A stretch of DNA of 64,000 nt from positions 1 through 64,000 of the forward strand of contig DATBHR010000040.1 of NCBI GenBank assembly GCA_036557365.1, given 5' to 3'. The notes under the pieces are model-generated. The model saw nothing but the letters and a program-made list of their open reading frames with translations, did no database searches and had not been told where the DNA came from. A program made the translations under genes and the position numbers. Positions within the stretch are counted from its first letter, which is position 1, and the number at the start of each line of letters is the position of its first letter. Origin of the DNA: DATKHR01 sp036557365 (GTDB lineage Bacteria; Acidobacteriota; Vicinamibacteria; Vicinamibacterales; CAVVIG01). Shown one piece after another: positions 9,382 to 17,931 of this stretch.

Positions 9382-10353
9382 TTACGGCCATGCGATCATT
9401 CCAATATTGAGCGCCGGCGAGCGTGCCTCGCCGCGCGGGACCGACCACGATCCGCGCGTCTGGATGAACGAGACCAACGTCACCGCCGTCTGCAATGACG
9501 GCGGTCGTTCGAACTCGATCTCGTCGTCATCGTTGCCGGCGGTTTGCCGTGCGAGCGGGCGGTCGGTGTCGAAGTATTTCTTGTACGCGTCGATCCAGTT
9601 GCTCGCGATGTCGTGTTGCGCGGTTGTCAGATCGACGGTGCCTTCGCAAACGAGCCGTGCCAGAAGTTGCTCGAGGTCGTCTTTCACGTGCGCGTTCCAC
9701 ACGCCGGCGTCGTAGCGTTCCGGCCAGAGATTCCGGACATCGGCGGTCCCGCCCAGTTCCGGAGTGATCAAGTAGTCGAGCTCGTACTCGGACGGGGCGA
9801 CCTCTTCCATCCGGTATCCCTGCAGCACCGTTTGTCGAATGGCTCGCGCGACGGGAGGCCGCAGCGGTCGGACGCCGGAACAGAGATCGGAGGCCGTCAG
9901 CGTTGCCGTTGCACCAGGTGTCAGTCGCGCAATCGGCAGCGATTGTTCGATCGGCAGGCGCATCTCGCTGCTGACACTCCTGCGAGTGTGTGCGACAGAC
10001 CACGTCAGTGCGGCGACCAGGACGATGGAAATGCCGGCGCGAGCGCCGAACGACATGGCGCCTGCCCGTTTCTGGAGGGTGAACAAGAGCGACCGGTCCC
10101 ACTCTGCACCGCGCTCGACCATCTGCTGCTGAAGGCGCGCCCGAAGCGCGCGTGTGGACGCGTCATCCGGACCCTGCGGCACGCAGACTCGCGATGCGTC
10201 CGCTGCGGCGTTGGCCAGCGCTGCCGCGCGCGCTCGACACGCGTCACACGATTGCAGGTGCCGTTCGACGGCACGCCGGCGCCGATCGGACAGTTCGCGA
10301 TCGATCGCAAGGAGCAAGGTCTGCCTGGTTGGATGTGCGGCCACGGTTCGCAT
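9382..10353 (-). CDS. Anti-sigma factor: zinc finger, one TM helix, degenerate HNH-like exterior domain
   Basis: 323 residues. The cytoplasmic N-terminus has the anti-sigma zinc finger pattern H32-x3-C36-x2-C39. A single hydrophobic helix (about 104-121) separates it from an extracytoplasmic part. Residues about 165-262 (YELDYLITPELGG, then NLWPE, and a C-terminal TTAQHDIASNWIDAYKKYF) look like the HNH-like module whose usual core is DHxxPLxxGG; here the histidine is replaced by tyrosine (Y194), so nuclease activity is unlikely and a ligand-sensing role is more plausible (inference). It starts 4 bp after the sigma gene and so forms a sigma/anti-sigma operon. Confidence 0.78.
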   Translation of the reverse strand: MRTVAAHPTRQTLLLAIDRELSDRRRRAVERHLQSCDACRARAAALANAAADASRVCVPQGPDDASTRALRARLQQQMVERGAEWDRSLLFTLQKRAGAMSFGARAGISIVLVAALTWSVAHTRRSVSSEMRLPIEQSLPIARLTPGATATLTASDLCSGVRPLRPPVARAIRQTVLQGYRMEEVAPSEYELDYLITPELGGTADVRNLWPERYDAGVWNAHVKDDLEQLLARLVCEGTVDLTTAQHDIASNWIDAYKKYFDTDRPLARQTAGNDDDEIEFERPPSLQTAVTLVSFIQTRGSWSVPRGEARSPALNIGMIAWP

Positions 10354-10357
10354 CGCA

Positions 10358-10927
10358 CTACCCTCCGTCTGCGTTCATCAGCCGAGTGACCGCTCGTGTG
10401 ACCGCCTTCGAGACCGCTCCCAGCGACACGCCCAGCGACCGCGCGATGTCCCGGTACGTCAGACCATCGGCGCGCAATACGAGGCACTGGCGTTCGCGGT
10501 CGGGAAGGGCGCGGAAGACCGAACGCAACCGTCGGCTGCGTTCGTCGCCCAGCAACCGTTCTTCCGGATCCGGCGCGTTGTCGGCGCGAGCGCCGATCGG
10601 ATCGGGCGACGCCGCAGGCCGCCGTTTCAGCTGCTGCTGGCGTCGCTTCAACGCGAGGTTGTGTGCGACCTGGAACACCCAGCCGTACAGGTTCGTTTGA
10701 TCGCGGCCCAATTGCACATGGCGGAACAGTGCCAGCAACGTTTCCTGAACGACGTCCTCGCTCTCTTCGACGTTCAGGCCGAGCGAGGTGACATAGCGCA
10801 GAAGGTGAGGGGCGGACCGATCGAAGATGGCCAGGACGACCATCTCGGCTTCGCGTCGACGTGGTGAAACAGCGTCAGCATGCGGCAGCGCCGCGCTCAG
10901 AAGGGATTCCGCCGTCCGTTCGCTCAC
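10358..10927 (-). CDS. ECF-type RNA polymerase sigma factor
   Basis: About 189 residues. Region 2 (about 30-100) contains EESEDVVQETLLALFRHV and NLYGWVFQVAHNLALKRRQQ; region 4 (about 130-185) contains ALPDRERQCLVLRADGLTYRDIARSLGVS split by the expected helix-turn-helix. The start is uncertain: the GTG at 10927 gives a normal ECF N-terminus and has an AGG about 7 bp upstream, while the open frame extends to 11089 with low-complexity sequence. It is co-transcribed with the anti-sigma factor and divergent from the TonB receptor at 11102, suggesting control of that receptor. Confidence 0.85.
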   Translation of the reverse strand: MSERTAESLLSAALPHADAVSPRRREAEMVVLAIFDRSAPHLLRYVTSLGLNVEESEDVVQETLLALFRHVQLGRDQTNLYGWVFQVAHNLALKRRQQQLKRRPAASPDPIGARADNAPDPEERLLGDERSRRLRSVFRALPDRERQCLVLRADGLTYRDIARSLGVSLGAVSKAVTRAVTRLMNADGG

Positions 10928-11101
10928 CGAATGACCTGGATGGATTCTACTTGCCTTCGCGGAGATTGCACCGGCGTGCCCGGTTCTTCGGGGCGGAAAA
11001 AAACCGTGAACAAAGTGAGACGTTCGGGAATGTACATAGAGATCGGCTGCGTGCGCCTCGATTGGTTGCTCGCGCCGGCCAGCCACCAAGGGGAGCGGTG
11101 C

Positions 11102-13648
11102 TTGTCACAATCTTCGGGTCATGGACCTGGTGCGGCGATCGGGTTCCTCCTGCGCGCGACAGGATTCGCAGCGCTCACATGCGCATGTCAGGCGGCGCAG
11201 GCCGGCGCTCAGACGTCATCTCAGAGCCAGAGTCCAGACGTGCCGCCCGTATTCAAGGTCGAAGTCATCGAAGCGACGCCACTGCCAGGTCTCGATTTGA
11301 AACTCGAACAGATCCCGGCGCCGGTTCAAACCGCAACCGCCGCCGACGTCGAGTTGAGCGGCGCGGTCGATCTCTCGGACTTTCTCAATCGGCGATTCAA
11401 CGGGGTGTTCGTCAATGAAACCCAGAACAACCCGTTTCAGCCCGACCTCAATTATCGCGGCTACACCGCGTCGCCACTCCTGGGCACACCGCAGGGCCTC
11501 TCTGTCTACATGGACGGTGTGCGGATGAACCAGCCGTTCGGCGACGTCGTCAGCTGGGATTTGATTCCACGCATGGCGATCGGATCGACGACGTTGATGC
11601 CGGGATCGAACCCGTTGTTCGGGTTGAACACGTTGGGCGGTGCCTTGTCGGTCCAGACGAAAGATGGACGAAGCAATCCGGGGACGACCGTCCGCGCTAT
11701 CTACGGCAGCGATACGAGGCGCTCGGCGGAATTCGAACACGGCGGAAGTCGAGCCAACGGTCTCAACTGGTACGTCGCCGGCAACCTGTTCGCAGAGGAC
11801 GGCTGGCGCGACGACTCACCGTCGAATGTGGGCCAGTTGTTCGGCAAGCTCGGATGGCACCAGACCGCCGGCGACACCTCGCTGTCGGTCGGATACGCCG
11901 ACAATTCGCTGACGGGCAACGGTCTTCAGGATCAGCAGTTCCTGGTGCACGACTACGCCAGCGTCTACACGAAGCCGGATCAGACCGACAACCGCGCCAC
12001 GTTCCTGAACCTGATGACGCATCACGAGTGGAGCAGGACCTTCGGGATCAGCGGCAACGTGTACTACCGGCACATCCACACGGATACGTTGAACGGCGAC
12101 ATCAACGACGACTCGCTCGATCAGTCGCTGTACCAGCCGAATGCGGCCGAGCAGCGCGCGCTCGCGGCAGCCGGCTACACCGGCTTTCCGACCAGCGGGG
12201 AGAATGCCTCCAACACGCCGTTCCCGTACTGGCGGTGCATTGCCAACGTGCTGCTGCAGGATGAACCAGGAGAAAAGTGCAACGGCCTGTTGAACCGCAG
12301 CACCACGACACAGCACAACTTCGGCATTTCGGGTCAGGCGACGTGGCGGGACTGGCTGCGAGCTGGCAACGCGTTGACGGTCGGCGCCGGCTACGACGGT
12401 GGACGCTCGTCATTCGATCAGTCGTCGCAGCTTGGTTATCTCAATCCCGATCGCAGTGTCACCGGCGTGGACGCCTTCGCTGACGGCGTGACCGGCGGCA
12501 CCGTGGACGGCGTGCCGTACGATAATCGCGTCAACCTCGACGGGCACGTCGATACCGGCAGCGTCTTCGCGTCCGATGTCCTCGCGATTCACGAAACCTG
12601 GAACGTGACGCTCTCCGCGCGATTCAACCGGGTCGGCATCACGAATATCGATCGCCTGAACCCCGGCGGCGGCCCGGGCTCGCTCGACGGCGACTATGTG
12701 TTCAGCAGGCTGAATCCCGCTGCGGGCGTGACGTTCAGTCCGACGCGCGACCTCAATCTTTACGCCGGCTACAGCGAGGGCAGCCGTGCGCCAACATCCA
12801 TCGAACTCGGCTGCGCGGATCCGAGCCAGCCGTGCAAGCTGCCGAATGCGCTCGCGGGCGATCCGCCGCTGGATCAGGTCGTCACGCGGACGTTCGAAGC
12901 GGGTGTGCGCGGCACTCGCGGGGGCCTCGCCTGGAATGCGGGCTTCTTCCACGCCGACAATTTTCGCGACATCCTGTTCGTCGCGTCGAATCAGACCGGG
13001 TTCGGCTACTTCAAGAACTTCGGCAAGACGCGCCGACAGGGCATCGAGCTCGGTGCCGACGCGCACAGAGGACGGGTCAGAGGCGGCGTCGGATACACGT
13101 GGCTCGACGCCACGTTTCAGAGCGAGGAAACCGTCGACGGCACCGGCAACAGCACGAACGATTCCGCACTGAGCGGCGGCAAGGGACTCGAGGGCACCCT
13201 CGACATCGAGCCCGGAGATCGCATTCCGCTGGTCCCGCGTCACATGTTCAAGGCATTTGCCGACGTGCAGGTCTTGCCGAAGCTCGCGGTCGACGTGAAC
13301 CTGATCGCGGCGTCCGGCGTGTACGCGCGCGGCAACGAGAACAACGCCCACGAGCCCGACGGGACGTACTACCTCGGGCCAGGCACCACGCCTGCCTACG
13401 GCATCGTCAACGTCGGCGCGCGCTACGACCTCTACAAGTGGGTGCAGCTCATCGCCCAGATCAACAACCTGTTTGACGCGCAGTACTACACGGGCGCGCA
13501 ACTGCAGGGAACCGGGTTCACCAGCACCGGGAATTTCATCGCGCGTCCGTTGCCCGCGATCGACGGCGACTTCCCCGTTCGTCAGTCCACCTTCTACGCG
13601 CCGGGCGCACCGGCGACCTTCTGGATCGGCACGCGATTCAAGTTCTAG
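11102..13648 (+). CDS. TonB-dependent outer-membrane receptor
   Basis: About 848 residues. A signal peptide (hydrophobic FLLRATGFAALTCA, then AQAGAQ) is followed by a plug domain (about 55-190: LSDFLNRRFNGVFVNETQNN, GYTASPLLGTPQGLSVYMDG) and a 22-strand barrel ending ATFWIGTRFKF, with the required terminal phenylalanine. The TTG at 11102 was chosen because AAGGGGAG lies 6 bp upstream and the signal peptide then begins at once; an ATG at 11030 in frame is the main alternative. The substrate is unknown, though the adjacent sigma/anti-sigma pair resembles regulated siderophore or carbohydrate uptake loci. Confidence 0.88.
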   Translation: MSQSSGHGPGAAIGFLLRATGFAALTCACQAAQAGAQTSSQSQSPDVPPVFKVEVIEATPLPGLDLKLEQIPAPVQTATAADVELSGAVDLSDFLNRRFNGVFVNETQNNPFQPDLNYRGYTASPLLGTPQGLSVYMDGVRMNQPFGDVVSWDLIPRMAIGSTTLMPGSNPLFGLNTLGGALSVQTKDGRSNPGTTVRAIYGSDTRRSAEFEHGGSRANGLNWYVAGNLFAEDGWRDDSPSNVGQLFGKLGWHQTAGDTSLSVGYADNSLTGNGLQDQQFLVHDYASVYTKPDQTDNRATFLNLMTHHEWSRTFGISGNVYYRHIHTDTLNGDINDDSLDQSLYQPNAAEQRALAAAGYTGFPTSGENASNTPFPYWRCIANVLLQDEPGEKCNGLLNRSTTTQHNFGISGQATWRDWLRAGNALTVGAGYDGGRSSFDQSSQLGYLNPDRSVTGVDAFADGVTGGTVDGVPYDNRVNLDGHVDTGSVFASDVLAIHETWNVTLSARFNRVGITNIDRLNPGGGPGSLDGDYVFSRLNPAAGVTFSPTRDLNLYAGYSEGSRAPTSIELGCADPSQPCKLPNALAGDPPLDQVVTRTFEAGVRGTRGGLAWNAGFFHADNFRDILFVASNQTGFGYFKNFGKTRRQGIELGADAHRGRVRGGVGYTWLDATFQSEETVDGTGNSTNDSALSGGKGLEGTLDIEPGDRIPLVPRHMFKAFADVQVLPKLAVDVNLIAASGVYARGNENNAHEPDGTYYLGPGTTPAYGIVNVGARYDLYKWVQLIAQINNLFDAQYYTGAQLQGTGFTSTGNFIARPLPAIDGDFPVRQSTFYAPGAPATFWIGTRFKF

Positions 13649-13699
13649 CGCGCGCCGGTGGCACAGCGAGTGCTTCACCTCTGACCTCAGGAGGTCGAG

Positions 13700-13909
13700 A
13701 TGAACGAAGACACGCTCAAAGGACAGTGGACTCAGCTGAAGGGAACCGTCCGCGAAAAGTGGGGAAAGCTCACCAACGACGATATCGATCAGATTCAGGG
13801 ACAGACCGAACAGCTCGTCGGCAAGATTCAGCAGCGCTACGGTATCGCCCGTGACGAAGCGCAGAAGCAGGTCGACGACTGGAACAGGGATCCCAATCGC
13901 ATTCGATAG
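13700..13909 (+). CDS. CsbD-family small stress protein
   Basis: 69 residues, full CsbD length. Diagnostic segments are MNEDTLKGQWTQLKGTVREK, WGKLTNDDIDQIQGQTEQL and GKIQQRYG. The family is induced by general or osmotic stress in many bacteria, but its molecular function is unknown. A strong AGGAGG lies 5 bp before the ATG. It is followed after 30 bp by a basic DUF6496 protein, likely in the same stress unit. Confidence 0.92.
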   Translation: MNEDTLKGQWTQLKGTVREKWGKLTNDDIDQIQGQTEQLVGKIQQRYGIARDEAQKQVDDWNRDPNRIR

Positions 13910-13939
13910 TGTTCCTTTCGTTACCCTGGAGTGTCGGAT

Positions 13940-14449
13940 ATGCCTGAGAAGCGCACCATCGAACGGGCCCGCAGCGACAAGCGAGCGGGCAAGTCGCCGT
14001 CGACGCAAGCTGGTGAGTTCGTGCGCGAGGAAATGCATCACATTCGCGAAGGGAAGCACGGCGCGCGATCGACGAAGCAGGCGATCGCGATCGGTCTGTC
14101 CAAGGCGCGGCGGTCCGGCGTCGAGCTGGGACGCGCCCCTGCGAGCGCGACCGCGCGGACGAAGCAGAGCGCGGCTAACGACTCGCGGGCCGGCCGCCGT
14201 CGTCACAAAGGCGCGGTTTCCCCGAAGCGTTCCCGCGCGACCCTTCGCGCGTTGAAGCGCGAACCTCGCGGCGCCGCATCAACGAAGTCGTTGGCTCGCC
14301 AGGCTCGATCGGCGGCGGGCAAACGGTCGGCTTCGTCGCGGCGTGCGTCGGCGCGGCGGGCGGTGCGCACGAAGGGACCGCGCGTCAGGCGTGCGGCCGC
14401 GCGGCAAGCTGCGCGAACGCGGTCGCGGCGTCGGCGACGGACGGCCTGA
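13940..14449 (+). CDS. DUF6496-type protein with long Arg/Lys/Ala-rich tail
   Basis: 169 residues. The N-terminal about 55 residues (KSPSTQAGEFVREEMHHIRE, GKHGARSTKQAIAIGLSKARR) match the short DUF6496 family. The remaining two-thirds is a low-complexity basic tail of R, K, A and S resembling histone-H1-like or DNA-binding tails, so nucleic-acid binding is plausible (inference). The ATG at 13940 was chosen over a GTG at 13931 because GGAG lies 8 bp upstream of it. The tail has no fixed structure and may vary between strains. Confidence 0.8.
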   Translation: MPEKRTIERARSDKRAGKSPSTQAGEFVREEMHHIREGKHGARSTKQAIAIGLSKARRSGVELGRAPASATARTKQSAANDSRAGRRRHKGAVSPKRSRATLRALKREPRGAASTKSLARQARSAAGKRSASSRRASARRAVRTKGPRVRRAAARQAARTRSRRRRRTA

Positions 14450-14464
14450 AGACCAACTGAGCTC

Positions 14465-14506
14465 GCGGCGGCTCGACCGATCAGCATTTGATCGTCGGGC
14501 CGCCGC
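14465..14506. terminator. Strong bipartite hairpin between DUF6496 and ABC permease genes
   Basis: GCGGCGGC at 14465-14472 pairs perfectly with GCCGCCGC at 14499-14506. Inside it, CGAC (74-77) pairs with GTCG (94-97) and GATCA pairs with TGATC around a small loop. There is no T-run after it, so it may act as a Rho-assisted or stabilising 3' structure rather than a classical intrinsic terminator. Confidence 0.55.
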
Positions 14507-14559
14507 TGCGTGCAAGTTCCGGAAGGCCGCTCGCACATCTCTTCGAGTAGATTAGGCGG

Positions 14560-16971
14560 ATGCCGTTGCCATCCGACGTGGCGCTGGCGGCCCGTCTGCT
14601 GCGAAAGAGTCCTGGATTCACGTTCGTAGCGACGGCATCGCTCGCCCTGGCGATCGCGGCGAACACGACGATCTTTTCCATCGCCAGACCGCTGCTGTAC
14701 GACAGGCTCGACATTCCCGACGCCGCCAACTTCCGCCTGCTCGCGTCGACCGATACCAACATCTCGTACCCCGTCTACGAGCAGCTTCGTGCGCAGAATG
14801 AAGTGCTCGGCGATCTGCTCGCGTTTCACGCGACCGCGGCGAATGCGGCCGTCGGCGAAAACGCAGAGCGTGTCCTCGCGCACGAAGTCTCGGGAAACTT
14901 CTACTCCGTTCTGGGTGTCCAGCCACAACTCGGTCGCCCGATTCGTCCTGCCGACGATACCGCAGGCAGCGAAGCGGTCGTTGTGATCAGCGACGGTTTC
15001 TGGGAACGCGAGTTCGCCCGGTCGACATCGGTTCTTGGGCGGTCGATCACGCTCAACGACGTGCCGGTCACCATCGTCGGCGTAAATCCAAAGGGATTCA
15101 CCGGAGCCGCCAGCACGCTGGCCTCGCAGGCGCCCGACGTCATCGTGACCCTGGCGAAGGCGACGCTCGTGACGCCCGCCTCGAACGGTCGCAACTGGCT
15201 TGCCGATCCGGCGTCGCCGTCTGTCGCCGTTCTCGGCCGGACGAAACCTGGCATCAGCGATCGCGCTGCGCAGGCGGCGCTCGACACGCAGTACTCCATC
15301 ATCGTGCGAGCACTGATTCCCCTTCACGCCGGCGAAGCGCTGACCGGGCTGACCATCCGAGATGGCAGCCGTGGATTGTTCACGCAACAGCAGCTGTTCG
15401 CCACCCCGATAGCGGTGCTGACGATCTTTCTCGCGCTCGTCCTGCTGCTCGCGTGCGCCAACATCGCCACGCTGATGCTCGCGCGCGGTGCCCGGCGGCA
15501 GCGCGAGATCAGCGTCCGTCTGGCTCTTGGCGCCGGTCGTGCGCGCATCCTGCGCCAAATGCTCGTCGAGAGCCTGTTGCTCGCCGGTATCGGCGGTGCG
15601 TCCGGACTGGCTCTCGCCTTTGTCGGCCGCGGCGCCGTTGCGGGATTCACGGCGCATTTCGACTGGGAGGTCTTTGCCTTCACCGCGCTCATCACGATGT
15701 TGACTGGCGTTCTGTTCGGCCTTGCTCCAGCCTTCGTCGCGATGCGCGCACCAATCGCCGACGGCGTCAGGGGCCGAGCCGCCATCGGAAAATCGATCGT
15801 CGGATTTCAGATCGCGCTCGCCACGCTGCTCATCTTCAGCGCCGGCCTTTTCGTCCAGTCGCTCAGCGGCCTCACGGCCGTCACCCCGGGGTTCCGGACG
15901 GACCACCTGCTGCTCGCGCAAATCGTCCTGCCGCAGAATCGTTATCCCGCCGGTGCAAACGTGGCATTTCATCAGCGGATGGAGCAGATGATCGCGGCGA
16001 TTCCCGGCGTCACCGCGGCGACTGGCGCGGAGGTCCCGTATCTGTCCGGTGAACGCCTCGAAACGAGGGTGCTGGCGGAAGGCGAGGTCGTGGACGCTGG
16101 GACGAATCAGACCGAGCCGTACAACGCCGTCGGCATTCACTTCTTCGAGACGCTCGGCATCCCGATCGTGGCCGGAAGAGCATTTGGCGTCGACGATACG
16201 CCGACGTCACCGAAAGTCGCCGTCATCAATCAGCGGCTGGCCGCCGTGCGATTCCCGAATCAGAATCCGATCGGGAAGCGAATCTCAGTAGGCGTGTACG
16301 CCGGCTATGGTGACGTGTTGACGACAGGTCAGATCGAAATCGTCGGAATGTGCGGCGACACGCTGTACGGCGATCTGCACGACACGCCCCAGCCGCAGTT
16401 GTTCGTGCCGTACGTGCAGCAGACGCAGATTCGACGTCTGACGTACCACATTCGCACGCAGACGAAACCGGAGTCGATCGTGCCCGCGCTTCGCCGGACG
16501 GTGCAGGCAGCCGATGCGGCGCTGCCGTTGGTGAACGTGCGGACGCAGCAGGACCAGATCGATGCGGATCTCGCCGACGAGCGGCTGCTCGTGTCGCTGA
16601 CCTCGAGGTTCGGGTTTCTCGCGCTCGCGCTCGCATCCGTTGGTATCTACGGCGTGATGGCGTACTCGGTGGCGCAGCGCACGAGGGAAATCGGTATCCG
16701 GATGGCGCTTGGTGCGCTCCCGCAGCAAATCCTGGGCATGGTCCTGCGAGAAGCTTCGTCGTTGTCGGTGATCGCGATCGTGGTCGGCATGATCGCGGCG
16801 CTGCTCGGGACCCGCCTCGTGAAGTCGATGCTGTTCGGCATCGCGCCTTCCGATCCAGCGACGCTGTGGGGCGCCGCCAGTCTGTTGATGGCGGTTGCAC
16901 TAGGTGCCAGCTGGATTCCGGCGAGGCGCGCCGCGAGCGTTCAGCCGATGGAGGCTCTTCGACGGGAGTGA
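14560..16971 (+). CDS. ADOP/MacB-FtsX-type ABC transporter permease
   Basis: 803 residues with the acidobacterial duplicated architecture. The N-terminus LLRKSPGFTFVATASLALA is the first TM helix, followed by a periplasmic MacB-like core domain (about 50-270), a first FtsX domain (TIFLALVLLLACANIATLML, then ARGARRQREISVRLALGAGR at about 287-400), a second periplasmic domain and a second FtsX domain (ASVGIYGVMAYSVAQRTREI, GIRMALGA, about 685-795). No ATPase is adjacent. Many Acidobacteria carry dozens of such orphan permeases; the substrate is unknown, and efflux or lipoprotein-related mechanotransmission is usual for the fold. Confidence 0.9.
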   Translation: MPLPSDVALAARLLRKSPGFTFVATASLALAIAANTTIFSIARPLLYDRLDIPDAANFRLLASTDTNISYPVYEQLRAQNEVLGDLLAFHATAANAAVGENAERVLAHEVSGNFYSVLGVQPQLGRPIRPADDTAGSEAVVVISDGFWEREFARSTSVLGRSITLNDVPVTIVGVNPKGFTGAASTLASQAPDVIVTLAKATLVTPASNGRNWLADPASPSVAVLGRTKPGISDRAAQAALDTQYSIIVRALIPLHAGEALTGLTIRDGSRGLFTQQQLFATPIAVLTIFLALVLLLACANIATLMLARGARRQREISVRLALGAGRARILRQMLVESLLLAGIGGASGLALAFVGRGAVAGFTAHFDWEVFAFTALITMLTGVLFGLAPAFVAMRAPIADGVRGRAAIGKSIVGFQIALATLLIFSAGLFVQSLSGLTAVTPGFRTDHLLLAQIVLPQNRYPAGANVAFHQRMEQMIAAIPGVTAATGAEVPYLSGERLETRVLAEGEVVDAGTNQTEPYNAVGIHFFETLGIPIVAGRAFGVDDTPTSPKVAVINQRLAAVRFPNQNPIGKRISVGVYAGYGDVLTTGQIEIVGMCGDTLYGDLHDTPQPQLFVPYVQQTQIRRLTYHIRTQTKPESIVPALRRTVQAADAALPLVNVRTQQDQIDADLADERLLVSLTSRFGFLALALASVGIYGVMAYSVAQRTREIGIRMALGALPQQILGMVLREASSLSVIAIVVGMIAALLGTRLVKSMLFGIAPSDPATLWGAASLLMAVALGASWIPARRAASVQPMEALRRE

Positions 16972-17100
16972 CTTCCGCGGCTACCTTCGTCCGCGTCCGG
17001 GAAGCGATGAGCCGGAGATAACCGAACTTCCACCGCATCCTCACCGCGCCGTCACCACTCGGATCGCGTCGCGCCCTACGCTTGTCTGCGGAGGGAAGCG

Positions 17101-17919
17101 ATGGCAGCGATCGAGAAAGTCAGCGGAACGGCGTTCGTCGTGGCGGAGTTCAGGGCGGAGGAGAATCAGGCGGCGACGCCGTTGTACAAGGACCACGTCG
17201 TCGAGCTCTTCCTCAGCGACGCCAGCCGTCAGGCGGCCGACCGCGTCGCAGCGAGCTTTCCTCCGGCCCGGGATCTCGTCAAGATTCGCACGAAATACAT
17301 CGACGATACGCTGGACACGCTGCTCGGGCGCCAGTTCCGCCAGGTCGTGATCCTCGGTGCCGGACTCGACACGCGCGCCGTCCGCAAGCCGGTTGATGAC
17401 GTGATGTACTTCGAAATCGACGATCCGGCGACGCTGCGGTTGAAGCAGGCGCGCTACGAAGCGCAGGAGATGGCGGTCAACGTGACGTTCATCCCCGGAA
17501 ACTACGTGACCGACGGCCTCATCGGTCTGTTGATGCAGAACGGCTTCGATCCGGAGCTGCCGACGTACTTCATCTGGGAAGGGAACACGATGTATCTGCC
17601 GCTCGAAAGCATCCGGCAGACGCTGTTCACGCTGAAGACGCACGTCAAGCGGTTTCGGCTCTCCTTCGATTACATGTCGGACGCGGTTGTGGCGAAGACG
17701 ACCGGCGACGCGGGCGTGACGCGGCTCGTCGAGAGCTTCGCCGCCATGGGCGCGCCGTGGATCTCGGGCATCCGCGACGTGAAGTCGCTCGCGCGCGAAC
17801 ACGGCCTGAGTCTCGTCGAGAACTTCAAGATCTCGGAGCTCTATCAGAAATATCGACGCGGCCGTCCGGCCGCGTCGCCCATCTTCGGGTTCTATTCCAT
17901 CTGCACCGTTGGGATTTGA
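17101..17919 (+). CDS. Class I SAM-dependent methyltransferase, LCMT/PPM1 (Tcmp) family
   Basis: 272 residues. The SAM motif VILGAGLDTRAVR occurs at about 82-95, preceded by the family's FPPARDLVKIRTKYIDD, with an acidic residue in MYFEIDDPATLRLKQ and the diagnostic FIWEGNTMYLPLE segment (about 158-171). Members are leucine carboxyl methyltransferase relatives, often acting on natural products or unknown acids in bacteria. A GGAGGGAAGCG Shine-Dalgarno region is just upstream. It is convergent with the SBP56 gene, with 12 bp between the stops. Confidence 0.87.
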   Translation: MAAIEKVSGTAFVVAEFRAEENQAATPLYKDHVVELFLSDASRQAADRVAASFPPARDLVKIRTKYIDDTLDTLLGRQFRQVVILGAGLDTRAVRKPVDDVMYFEIDDPATLRLKQARYEAQEMAVNVTFIPGNYVTDGLIGLLMQNGFDPELPTYFIWEGNTMYLPLESIRQTLFTLKTHVKRFRLSFDYMSDAVVAKTTGDAGVTRLVESFAAMGAPWISGIRDVKSLAREHGLSLVENFKISELYQKYRRGRPAASPIFGFYSICTVGI

Positions 17920-17931
17920 TCGTGAAGCGCG

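Noticed and set aside
12410..14206. 598-codon minus-strand frame
   Set aside because: It is antisense to the TonB receptor and the CsbD/DUF6496 genes; long stop-free antisense frames are expected at this GC content.
14203..16140. 645-codon minus-strand frame
   Set aside because: It is antisense to the ABC permease, charged low-complexity sequence with no recognisable fold.
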